Positions 54,858-64,000 of a DNA stretch of 64,000 bases are shown in pieces. The notes below the pieces were generated by a model. The model made no database searches. It was not told where the DNA came from and saw only the letters and a program-made list of their open reading frames with translations. Source of the DNA: Branchinecta lynchi (taxonomy: Eukaryota > Arthropoda > Branchiopoda > Anostraca > Branchinectidae); NCBI GenBank assembly GCA_023053575.1, contig JAKZAP010000004.1:7049572-7113571 (forward strand). Reading direction: 5' to 3'. Position 1 is the first letter of the stretch. Each line of letters opens with the position of its first letter. The translations under genes were made by a program, and so were the position numbers.

Positions 54858-56020
54858 TTTTGGGATCCCAAAACGTAAGGGGAGGGCTCCGCCTTTTCAA
54901 AACGGCGGGTCATAAATAAATTAATAAATTAAACATGACATCGCAAACGTTGTCCGTCCGTCTGTAAGCACGATAACTCTCGAAGGGAATGATATATTTT
55001 GATGAAACTTGGTGTGAGGATTCTTTGGGTAATCGGACAGGTCAAGTTCGTAGATGCGCTTTGTAGCCCTACATTAAGGGGTGGGGAAGGGGGTTCAGAT
55101 TAAGGGGCAAACAAAATATTTTGAACAGCTAATGTGATAGTCGATTATGGGGTAAGAAGAGATTCTGAACACGAATGTGAAAACCATTTTCTTTTGCCGG
55201 ACAAATAGTTCGTCCGGAATCCGGCAAAACCGGAAAGTTTGTTAAAAGTAAAAGTTTTATTTGAAGTTGGTTAGATGTTCGATTTCGGGGTAAGAAGACA
55301 TGCTGACCACTATGGTGAAAACCGCTCTTTCTCCGGACAACTAGTTAGCCCGGAATCCGGCCAAAACCGGAAAGTTTGCTAAAATTAAAAGTTTTTTTTT
55401 AAGTTGATTAGATGTTCGATTTAGGGGTTGTAAGACATGCTGAACATTGATGTGAAAACAATTTTCTACCCGGACAAGTAGTTCGCCCGGAATCCGACCA
55501 AAACAGGAAAATTGTTAAAAGTTAAAGTTTTATTTATAGTTGATTAGATATCCGATTGAGGGGTAGGAAGAGATGCTGAATCCTTGTATGACAATCATAT
55601 TTTACCCGGACGTATAGTTCGACTGGAATCCGGCTGGAACCGGAAAATGTGTTATCAGTTAAATTTTTATTTGAAGTTGATTAGATGTATAGTACTAGTA
55701 CTGGGGAAAGCAGATACGCTGAGTTCGTTTTTGAGCTTTCTTTTTTCGCCGGACAAGTAGTTCCAGAATTCGGCTGAAACCCAGAAATTGACAGAAGTGG
55801 CAGGAAGTTTTCGTCAAAACAGATATGACTTATAGGGGTAAACACATGCCGAATCAATATCTGAACTTGTTTTTCCAGATGATTAGCTATTTGGCCTTTA
55901 TGTGTTTCTGAATTTGAATAGTGAAAATGTTCAAGAGCCTGCTGAAGACTGAATCTAGCGAAGACAAGACCGAATTGTCTGGATCAAATATTTGAATTTT
56001 TGGGGTCCCATCATTTGGTC
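54858..56020 (+). mobile_element. GGGATCCC composite element with 137-bp repeats, copy B
   Basis: Starts GTTTTTGGGATCCCAAAACG, followed by TAAGGGGAGGG, GTCCGTCCGTCTGTAAGCAC, GATAACTCTCGAAGGGAATG, GATGAAACTTGGTGTGAGG, then about five 137-bp units to 55790 (GGAATCCGGC.AAACCGGAAA, AAGTTTTATTTGAAGTTG, AAGACATGCTGAAC). The distal end is GTTCAAGAGCCTGCTGAAGA, GTCTGGATCAAATATTTGAA and TTTTTGGGGTCCCAT, the far end seen inverted in copy C. Confidence 0.8.
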
Positions 56021-56519
56021 CTAAGGCATGTTGATATCGACTTTCCTAGCTTAGGGGATTATTCAGGCAACACGTGCTGATGGATTCTTGACAGTAAGCA
56101 ATCCTGCCCGAGTAGCAGATTTTCTCTTATTATCTTTTTATTATTACATAAAACACACAGAATCATAGGATAATTAAAACTAACATAACCAATATATATA
56201 TTAAAGGAAATCCCAAGGGCTATCACTTATCACATAGAAAATGTGTTCCGAGTGTTCTCACGAATACAGCCGATCTCCATATCACCACACAACCGCCTTT
56301 CAGAAAGGGACTGTATATTCAGGATATCCAGGATTAGGCTTGGCGTAGGACACTAGCCCACAGGCTGTCTTCTGCAGGGATTCGACTTAGGACAGTGAAA
56401 GGTGAAAAAAAAACTGAAAGAAAAACGGGGACGAATATTAATCGGGGACTAAAGTAGCGTATAGCACTCGCCTGGACGAATTTGTCGTCGCTAGCGGAAA
56501 AAATTCGTGCCGCGCCATC

Positions 56520-56705
56520 TCAACTCCAAAGGCGTATTCTCGCCGTTCCCCAAAGACTCCTTTTGAGGAGTCCCCGGGTATTTGTTTGTCCCAGGGACTC
56601 ACTCCCTGCATTCTCGCGAATCCCCGCGGAGGGAGAATGCTACGGTTCGGTTATCATCAAAAAGGTCTTTCATATTCGGAGGGGAGTCAATTTTGGAAGT
56701 TGCTA
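56520..56705. repeat. Partial GGCGTATTCTCGCCG MITE
   Basis: AAAGGCGTATTCTCGCCGTT, GAGGAGTCCCCGGG, GAATGCTACGGTTCGGTTAT and CATATTCGGAGGGGAGTC match the left half of 37596-38014. It is cut off where copy C of the GGGATCCC element begins. Confidence 0.65.
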
Positions 56706-56734
56706 GTGTGCTTGTTTTTTGAACAAGACCAAAG

Positions 56735-58248
56735 GTTTCGATGGGATCCCAAAAATTCAATATCTGATCCAGACAACTGGGTCTTGTCTTAGCCAGATCC
56801 AGTCTTCTCCAGACTCCTTGAACATTTTTACAACTAAAATTCAGAAACAGATTAAGGCCAAATAGCTAATCACCTGAGAAAACCAAGTTCAGATTTGGAT
56901 TCAGCCTGTTGTTTTTACCCCTATAAGTCATATCTGTTTTGACGAAAACTTCTGCCAATTTCCCGGTTCCGGCCGAACTCCAGAACTACTTGTCCGGCGA
57001 AAGACGAAATCAGGGTATCTTCTTTCCCCAGTAATGAACATCTAATCAACTTCAAATAGAAATTTAGCTTATAACAAATTTTCCGATTCCAGTCGGATTC
57101 CGGTCGAACTATATGTCCGGGTAAAATATGATTGTCATACAGGGACTCAGCATCTCTTCTTACCCTAAATCGTTTATCTAATCAACAAGAAATAAAACTT
57201 TGACTTCCAACAGATTTCCGGTTTTGGCCGGATTCCGGACGAACTACATGTCCGGGTAGAAAATTGTTTTCACATAAGTGTTCAGCATGTCTTCTTGCCC
57301 TAAATCGAACATCTAATCAACTCCAAATAAAACTTTTAATTTTGACAAACTTTCCGGCTTGGGCCGGATTCCGGTCGAAATACTTGTCCGTCGAGAAAAT
57401 AGTTTTCACCATCGTCTTCAGCATGTCTTCCTACCTCTAAATCGAACATCTAATCAACTTCAAATAAAACTTTTACTTTCAACAAACTTTCCGGTTTGGG
57501 CCGGATTCCGGGCGAAATACTTGTCCGTCGAGAAAATAGTTTTCACCATCGTCTTCAGCATGTTTTCCGACCCCTAAATCGAACATCTAATCAATTTAAA
57601 ATAAAACTTTTACTTTCAACAAACTTTCCGGTTTGGGCCGGATTCCGGGCGAAATACCTGTCCGTCGAGAAAATAATTTTCACCATCGTCTTCAGCATGT
57701 CTTCCTACCACTAAATCGAACATCTAATCAACTTCAAATAAAACTTTTACTTTCAACAAACTTTCCGGTTTTGGCCGGATTCCGGGCGAACTACTTGTCT
57801 GATGACAAAATAGTTTTCACCATCGTCTTCAGCATGTCTTCCTACCCCTAAATCGAACATCTAATCAACTTCAAATAAAACTTTTACTTTGAACAAACTT
57901 TCCGGTTTTGGCCGGATTCCGGGTGAACTACTTGTCCGATGACAAAATAGTTTTCACCATCGTGTTCAGCATGTCTTCTTACCCCATAATTGACTATCAC
58001 ATTAGCTGTTTCAAAATATTTTGTTTGTCCCTTAATTTGAATCCCCTCCCCCACCCCTAAATGTAGAGCTACAAAGCCCATCTACGAACTTGACTGGTCC
58101 GACGACCCAACGAACCCTCACACCAAGTTTCATCAAAATATCTCGTTCCCTTCGAGAGTTATCGTGCTTACAGACGGACGGACGGACAGACGGACAACTT
58201 TTGCGATGTCATAGGTATCCCTCCACTTACGTTTTGGGATCCCAAAAA
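56735..58248 (-). mobile_element. GGGATCCC composite element with 137-bp repeats, copy C (longest array)
   Basis: Minus-strand copy: the 5' end is at 58248 (TTACGTTTTGGGATCCCAAA on +) and the distal end at 56735 (GATGGGATCCCAAAAATTC on +). At least eight 137-bp units lie between 56900 and 57970; five consecutive ones from about 57350 to 57960 repeat at exactly 137 bp (CGGCCGGATTCC...GAACTA.TTGTCCG, CTTCAGCATGTCTTCCTACC, TAAATCGAACATCTAATCAA). Both ends are intact, giving about 1.5 kb in total. No transposase-like ORF. Confidence 0.85.
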
Positions 58249-58310
58249 CATATATTAGAGATGAATATTAAGAATTTCTGAAATCAACATTGAGTTTGGT
58301 TATCGTTTAA

Positions 58311-58722
58311 AGGCGTATTCTCGCGGTTCCCCGGTGACTCCTCGGGAATTAAAGGGAACGGCGAGAATAGAGGGAGTCGCTCCACGCGGACTTTGCGTCC
58401 GGAAAACAACGAGAACACGGGGAATGCTTCCAAAATGAATTTTTTTCTAAAAATAAATATGGAGTTCACGAAATTGGTCTGGCTCCACTTTATTTTTGGT
58501 TTTGTTTATTCTGACTGTTTCTAATTAAGTTTACTCGCATAATACCAGCAAAAACTGATTCCCCTCTGAATCTGAAAGGGAGTCCTTTTTGATGATGGTG
58601 ATGATAATCGGAGCATTCCCTGTCTGTGGGGACTCGCGAGAATACAGGGAGTGAGTCCCCGGGACAAACAAAAAAGCGGGGACTCCTCAAGTCGAGTCCT
58701 CGAGAAACGGCGAGAAAACGCT
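58311..58722. mobile_element. MITE with TTAA target duplication (piggyBac-like), copy 2
   Basis: AGGCGTATTCTCGCGG at the left and CGGCGAGAAAACGCT at the right, flanked by TTAA on both sides (58307-58310, 58723-58726). TTAA duplications are characteristic of piggyBac elements. The interior shares TGATGATAATCGGAGCATTC-type words with copy 1. 58895-58997 is a further fragment ending GGCGAGAATACGCCT. Confidence 0.75.
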
Positions 58723-59639
58723 TTAAATCTAATTTTGAGGAATAGGCATCTTTTCGTTGTAGTTACGTTTTTCTTTGTAAATACTAACGATATAAAATTA
58801 ATTAAAAACAATTACTATGAACAATAATGGATCCAAACTAATTCCGTCATTTGCATTTTGTTTTTTTTTAACAAAATCCATTTTAGAAGCATTCCCGTGT
58901 TCTCGGTGTTTCCCGTACGTGGAGTCCACCTGGAGGTGGCTGGAGGGACTCCCTCTTCTCGCCGTTCTCTTCAGTTCCCGGCGAGAATACGCCTGAAGTC
59001 AGCGTCAAGTCGAGTTTTGATCGCGTCGCGGAAAGGGTTACATGTTCTGTGGGCAATAAGCGAATATCTGTTAACTCCCTGGCACCGGGACAAAGAAGAA
59101 AGGAAGTCGAACGAACGGAAAATTTGAATTTCAGCTTTCGCGGAAAATTCTGTGTCCGTGGATCGCTAACAAAACTGATTAACCACTGCAGTTGGAAGAC
59201 CAAATTCTGCTTCAAAGATACAAACCTGTCAGTTAAATCAGAGGTTCATTTTCCTAGCTTGAACCCGAAGAGAACAAAGACATTCACAAAATCAGGTACT
59301 TAGTTTAAGCTAGAATCTTTCGTTGTTTCTCCACAAGTTCGTTTTCCAGCTTGAGCTGGAAGAGGACCCTTGCCAAGAAAGGCTGAAACACTGCTCAAAC
59401 AAAACTGAGCTGACGTATCTGTTCCCCCCCTCCTTCCATGCCGGTGGAAGCTTCCAATGGGCACGAGGTCTTATTTGTGCTCAGTCATGTTTTAGTTGGC
59501 CGAGTTTCCGAGTTTCTTCCAAGCGGGGCGATGAGCAAACCGTTCGAAGCACAGTGATGTGAGGAGAGTGAAAGTTCAAGAGAGAACATTCTGTGCAGAC
59601 CTTGGGCCAGAGAGGAGCACCAGTCTGGTCTAAATCCTC

Positions 59640-59920
59640 CCACCTTTCTGGGGCCCCGAAACGTAAGAGGAGGGATACCTATGACATCGCAAAAGTTTTC
59701 CGTACGGCCGGCTATGCGCTCTGTAACTCTCGAAGGGAATGAGATATTTTGATGAAACTTGGTGTGAGGATTCTGTCGGTCAAGAGTAAGGTCGAGTTTG
59801 CAGATGGGCTCTGTAGCCCTACATTTAGGGGTGGGGGATGTGGTTTCTAATTAAGGGAAATATTTTTTCTTGTCAGACAAGTAGTTCACCCGGAACCTGG
59901 CGAAAACCGGACACAAAATG
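59640..59920 (+). repeat. GGGATCCC element, 5' part only (copy D)
   Basis: GGGGCCCCGAAACGTAAGAG, GAGGGATACCTATGACATCG, GTAACTCTCGAAGGGAATGA, GATGAAACTTGGTGTGAGGA and GGGCTCTGTAGCCCTACATT are present; it breaks off after part of one repeat unit at about 59915. Confidence 0.7.
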
Positions 59921-60103
59921 TGTCGACCAGTTTTCGGCTATAGCAGTCTACCCCATTTTCTCAAGCTAGTTTAGCTCTGCACGTGGATGCCGAAATTCAT
60001 TTGTTTATTCTGTGTACGTCGGAGAGATCTAGTGTAATCGAAGGTCGAAGGGGTTGATATATAATGTTCAAACAAGGAAATATCAAGTGAGGATGTTGGT
60101 CAA

Positions 60104-60284
60104 TACGCCCCTCATAAAATTCCTCTCAGATTAGTTATTTTTTGACCGCTATGTGCGCTATCGTAAAGAAAACTATGACACGTTACTTCTTGGTGTACGT
60201 TTATCCAGGTTTGTTTTGCTATTTTCAATTCCTCTTAGGCCTAACCATGTTTAAAACTGTTTATAATGCCTCTTCCCCTCTTTT
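60104..60284 (+). repeat. Dispersed repeat, second copy of 8456-8655
   Basis: Near-identical to 8456-8655 from ATACGCCCCTCATAAAATTC to GCCTCTTCCCCTCTTTT. It abuts the start of the next GGGATCCC element at 60288. Confidence 0.7.
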
Positions 60285-60287
60285 CGT

Positions 60288-61025
60288 GATCCCAAGACGT
60301 AAGTGGAGGGATACCTATGACATCGTAAAAGTTGTCCGTCTATTAGCACGATAACTCTCGAAGGGAATGAGATATTTTGATGATACTTGGTTTGAGGACT
60401 CTTTGGGTCAAGGATAAGGTCAAGTTCGTAGATGGGCTCTGTAGCCCTACATTTAGGGTTGGGGGAGGGGGTTGAAATTAAGGGGCAAACAAAATATTTT
60501 TAAACAGCTAATGTGATAGTCGATTATGGGGTAAGAAGACATGCTGAACACGATTATGCAAAACATTTTCTTGTCCAACTAGTAGTTCGCCCGGAATCCC
60601 GCAAAAACCGGAAAGCTGGTTAAAAGTAAAAGTTTCATTTGAAGTTGATTAAATGTTCTATTTAGGGGTAAGAAGACATGCCGAACACGATGATGAAAAC
60701 TATTTTCTCGCCGGACAAGTAGTTTGTCCGGAATCCGGCAAAAACCGGAAAGTTGGTTAAAAATAAAAGTTTGATTTGAAGTTGATTAAATGTTAGATTT
60801 AGGGGTAAGTAGACATGCTAAATACTTCCGTGAAAAGCATTTTCTACACGGACAAGTAATTCGACCGGAATCCGGCCAAAACCGAAAAATTTGTAAAAAG
60901 TAATAAGTTTTATTTGAAGCTGATTAGATGACAAATTCAGGCGTAAGAAGAGACGGTGAGTCTTTATATGACAATCATTTTATTATTGGACATATAATTC
61001 GTCCGGAATCCGGTTATAACCGTTT
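60288..61025 (+). repeat. GGGATCCC element with about four 137-bp units (copy E), distal end lost
   Basis: GTGATCCCAAGACGTAAGTG, ACGATAACTCTCGAAGGGAA, then units at roughly 60520, 60660, 60790 and 60920 with AAGAAGACATGC and CGGAATCC.GCAAAAACCGG. It ends in a T-run at 61023 without the distal terminus. Confidence 0.75.
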
Positions 61026-61256
61026 TTTTTTTTAAAGTTTAACTGAACAGGCAACTTATTTTTACATCTTATATTCAAACACATTGAATTATTACAACAC
61101 CCATTAGGGATTTTCATTCTGTCCACAGTAGTCTTCAGTAGGGACGTTGAGAATGTGGACGCTTTCCCATGGTGAATCCGTCGACAATTTGCCCGCGAAA
61201 ATTGAAAATGTCGACGACACGTGATTTTCAAGCTCATATTTTGGTCGAAGTCAGAT

Positions 61257-61450
61257 ATGGCAAATATCAGTCGTTGCTCAATCCTTGATTATAGAAACAG
61301 CTCAGAAGACTGCCTACTGACAAGGGTAACAACCAGAAGACTTGCCCTGTCAAGGAAATCTTCCAGTGTTCTTCAATGGAGTGGAGTCAATGGAGGAATT
61401 TTTATGAAGTCACATGGTCCTCTTGGAACGATGAATAGGCAGAATTTTTA
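61257..61450 (+). CDS. Candidate first coding exon of an unidentified gene
   Basis: ATG at 61257 opens 65 codons (MANISRCSILDYRNSSEDCL, later RRLALSRKSSSVLQWSGVNG and MKSHGPLGTMNRQNFYR) and meets a plausible donor ACAG|GTTTGT at about 61452. The basic, Ser/Arg-rich start could be a targeting presequence. No downstream exon was recognised in the 2.5 kb that remain, and a hAT-like MITE starts 23 bp after the donor. It could equally be a chance open frame. Confidence 0.25.
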
Positions 61451-61474
61451 CAGGTTTGTAGAATGCTCTTATAC

Positions 61475-61792
61475 CAGTCAACCACAAACCCCTGATTTTA
61501 TTATACCCTATGCCAAACGCTGGATATGTCTAGCGTTTGGCATACCCTATGCCTAACGCTGGATAGGCTATGCCAAATGCTGGATACTGGGACCCAATAA
61601 AATATTGATGATTTGAGTGAAGCTAAAAAGTCAACCAATCAGAACTCCTTTATATTGATTTAGGTCAGGGTTAGGTTACCAACAGGTATCCAGCGTTTGG
61701 CATAGGGTAGCCTATCCAGTGTTAGGCATAGGCTATGCCAAAGGCTAGATATACCCAGCGTTTGGCAAAAATCAGGGGTTTGTGGTAGACTG
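61475..61792. mobile_element. hAT-like foldback MITE with perfect 8-bp target duplication
   Basis: Same family as 27955-28227: CAGTCAACCACAAACCCCTG at the left and CAGGGGTTTGTGGTAGACTG at the right. The 8-bp duplication TCTTATAC is perfect (61467-61474, 61793-61800). The shared interior includes TTTGAGTGAAGCTAAAAA and CAACCAATCAGAACTCCTTT. Confidence 0.87.
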
Positions 61793-61866
61793 TCTTATAC
61801 CAATTTTCCGTAAAGCATCTTCAAATAATACTGAAGAAACAGGACAAACTAATGATGGACCTAAAC

Positions 61867-62567
61867 CAGTCTAGTACACTAGCCCCTTTTCAGGCACAGT
61901 GCTCAAACGTCTAGCACCATGCCTGAGTGCTAGCCGTTCAAGCACTGTACCTTGGATTTCATGCATGGTGCATGGATTTCAGTATACAGTGCATGCATCA
62001 AAAACACAGTTTCTGTCATAACAACTGAGCACCAGCTCGGACAGGGCTGAAATTACTACCATGAATTAGAGAAATCAAAGACAATCCTTTGTATGTTTTT
62101 CACAACAAAAACAAAAGGGCTCAGCTGATGACAGATGTGAAAAACCGCACTTCCTTTTCTACATAGTCAAGGGTTTTGCATGCAAAGTGTCCTGTGCCTC
62201 AGCCTTTTCTACCTAGCAGCCAACCAGAATATTGGCTCTTGGGGAATAGATAGGGAAAATACATGGAAAATAGATAGGGTTCTGTTAGGTTTTTCATCTC
62301 CATCATCATTAGAGCCCTTTTGTTTTTGTTGTGAAAAATATATAAAGGATTGTCTTTGATTTCTCTAATTCATAGTAGTAATTTCAGCCCTGTCCGAGCT
62401 GGTGCTCAGTTGTGATGACAGAAATTGTGTTTTTGATGTATGCACTGTATACTGAAATCCATGCACCATACATGAAATCCAAGGTACAGTGCTTGAACGT
62501 CTAGCACCCAGGCATGGTGCTAGACGTTTGAGCACTGTGCCTGAAATGGGGCTAGTGTACTAGACTG
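61867..62567. mobile_element. 701-bp near-palindromic element with perfect 8-bp target duplication
   Basis: Ends CAGTCTAGTACACTAGCCCC and GGGGCTAGTGTACTAGACTG. The arms of about 250 bp are complementary almost throughout (for example GGGCTGAAATTACTAC / GTAGTAATTTCAGCCC, ACAACAAAAACAAAAGGGCT / AGCCCTTTTGTTTTTGTTGT), around a 195-bp centre. The flanking ACCTAAAC is perfect (61859-61866, 62568-62575). TIR start CAG and an 8-bp duplication fit a non-autonomous hAT-type element. No ORF. Confidence 0.88.
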
Positions 62568-62799
62568 ACCTAAACTGGCTAAAAATTAACTAGACTTTAG
62601 CGAAGCGAAGTCAAGTCATCTGCAAATAAGTCACTTTTAATCCAAGTAATTGCGCACTCAGGGTTCCTCAAAGAGTTGCAAAGAAGAAAGACTTTTTTAC
62701 ACTTGTGCTTTTCAAAAAAATAAGGTAAAAAAATGAATAAATAGAACTAAAGCCGAGCAAATACACCACATATTATGTAGTACCACACACCTATTAGTT

Positions 62800-63430
62800 C
62801 AAATTAGTCCTTTGGCTTCTCACAACCTAAAAAGACAAAGTTCATATCATGTCTCAATATACTACGACAAGAATGACATTCCGATTCTGTATTTTCAAAG
62901 AAAAATGACTGGCCTTGTGAAAAAAAGCCATGGAGAATGGAAAGACATACAGCCTGGAACATACTCAGCCTTAGGTCCTTGCAACTAGCTAGCCTACCAA
63001 GAAAATAGTCAATCACAGAAGCAATCCTTGGACTTTTTGCCTTCGCAGATCCCGTGATCTCTGGAAATAGCCTACACCTTGTTTACAATCTTGTTTGCAT
63101 GCTTGTTGTTGTTGTTACCAGCTATAATCTTACACACTGCAACAAAGAAGTCTGTTGCTTTGCCATCAAATATGAAACAAGCAAGCCTCAATGTACTTTG
63201 ACGAGAATGTCAGTTCAGTTCTGTATTTCTGAAGAAAATGGACTGGCATCGACCTGCCTGTACCATGTGAAAAGAGCCAAAAAGGGAATGGAATGCAAGA
63301 CAGCCTGGAACATAGTCAGCCTTAGGTCCCTTGCAAAAAGCTAGCACACCAAGCAAATAATCGATCATCACAGCAATCCTTGCACTGTTTGCCTTTGCAG
63401 ATACCTACTGTGGAGTCTGTCCTACACAGT
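62800..63430. repeat. ~360-bp tandem duplication
   Basis: A unit containing ACAGCCTGGAACATA, CAGCCTTAGGTCC and AGCAATCCTTG.ACT at 62815-63055 returns diverged at 63172-63420. Both have open stretches without a recognised family. Between them 63056-63170 is unrelated. Confidence 0.6.
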
Positions 63431-64000
63431 GCATATTCTATATTCTTGTTTGCTTTATTTTCACAAATGAAATCAGTAAATGACTAGGCTTACAAACAAA
63501 CCTAACCAGTAAGCCCATAATGACACCATCTGCACAAACAGTATACCAACATAGATCATGCAGAAGCAGAATGTCAACGTGCAGAATCGCAGCTCATGGG
63601 TAACTATTGAATATTTTCTTGAAAAAAAAAAACCCAATAATAATCGCTTTGTAGTAGGCTAGGCCATCAAAATATACATTACATATGTCAGGTTTTTATG
63701 AGAAAAAAAATTAGCAATGGTTGGTTTACTAGGAGGTAATCAAGGCTCTCAACCATACAAACAACAGGGATGACTTTTTATGTATATCTGGTACCATGCT
63801 GATTTGCCGCTCCCTGTTTGAGACCAAACCAGTCTTACTGTTTGAGACTTCTGGGTAGCATATAAAAACATGGTCTGGCTCTTCAAAGAAACTATCTAGT
63901 CATACTTCTTGGTGAGGTCACATATAAATGTTTGGAGGAACTGTGACAAGATAACTACACTGTAAAAGTCTATCCTACATCGGACTTTGGTGGTTGCACA
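63431..64000. other. Right edge, nothing recognised
   Basis: A/T-rich sequence with a few A-runs; no exon, repeat terminus or RNA gene identified. Confidence 0.4.

Noticed and set aside
57359..57851. Three overlapping 72-codon open frames spaced 137 bp apart that look like a small gene family
   Set aside because: They are the same 137-bp satellite unit read repeatedly; 137 is not a multiple of three and the frames overlap each other.

Overview
This is eukaryotic nuclear DNA, and every gene in it is split by GT-AG introns. The protein families (GCLM, RNF113, an OTU-Tudor protein) and the heavy load of LINE fragments and miniature DNA transposons fit an invertebrate animal. I cannot name the lineage from sequence alone. 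No bacterial-type genes, rRNA, tRNA or CRISPR array was seen.

Three conserved genes were reconstructed by joining exons in phase. (1) The C-terminal part of GCLM, the modifier subunit of glutamate-cysteine ligase, is on + with exons between 1151 and 6338; its 5' exons lie left of the window. (2) A complete RNF113-type CCCH/RING spliceosomal protein is on -, seven exons from 28706 down to 9831, 312 codons. (3) A nearly complete OTU + Tudor protein of the OTUD4/ALG13 type is on +, from 29889 to 53367, with at least twelve exons. GCLM and RNF113 are convergent. RNF113 and the OTU-Tudor gene are head to head, with 1.18 kb between their start codons.

Almost everything else is repeat-derived. Layout: 1-6.3 kb GCLM introns with LINE pieces and a TTA-flanked MITE; 6.3-9.8 kb intergenic repeats; 10-28.7 kb RNF113 introns with a ~430-bp poly(G)-rich tandem array, hAT-like and foldback MITEs, and an antisense non-LTR reverse transcriptase at 23-24.8 kb; 28.7-29.9 kb shared promoter region with a foldback element; 30-53 kb OTU-Tudor introns with nested MITEs, several LINE C-terminal fragments, a decayed extra copy of one exon, and composite GGGATCCC elements carrying 137-bp repeats; 53.4-64 kb intergenic, dominated by more GGGATCCC/137-bp elements, a TTAA-flanked MITE, a 701-bp near-palindrome with a perfect 8-bp target duplication, and local duplications.

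The most unusual points are: the composite elements with variable 137-bp arrays; a MITE family that abuts splice acceptors or an exon relic in all three copies; a conserved OTU domain whose catalytic-position His reads Cys; and several hAT-type insertions with 7/8 or 8/8 target duplications, one nested inside another.
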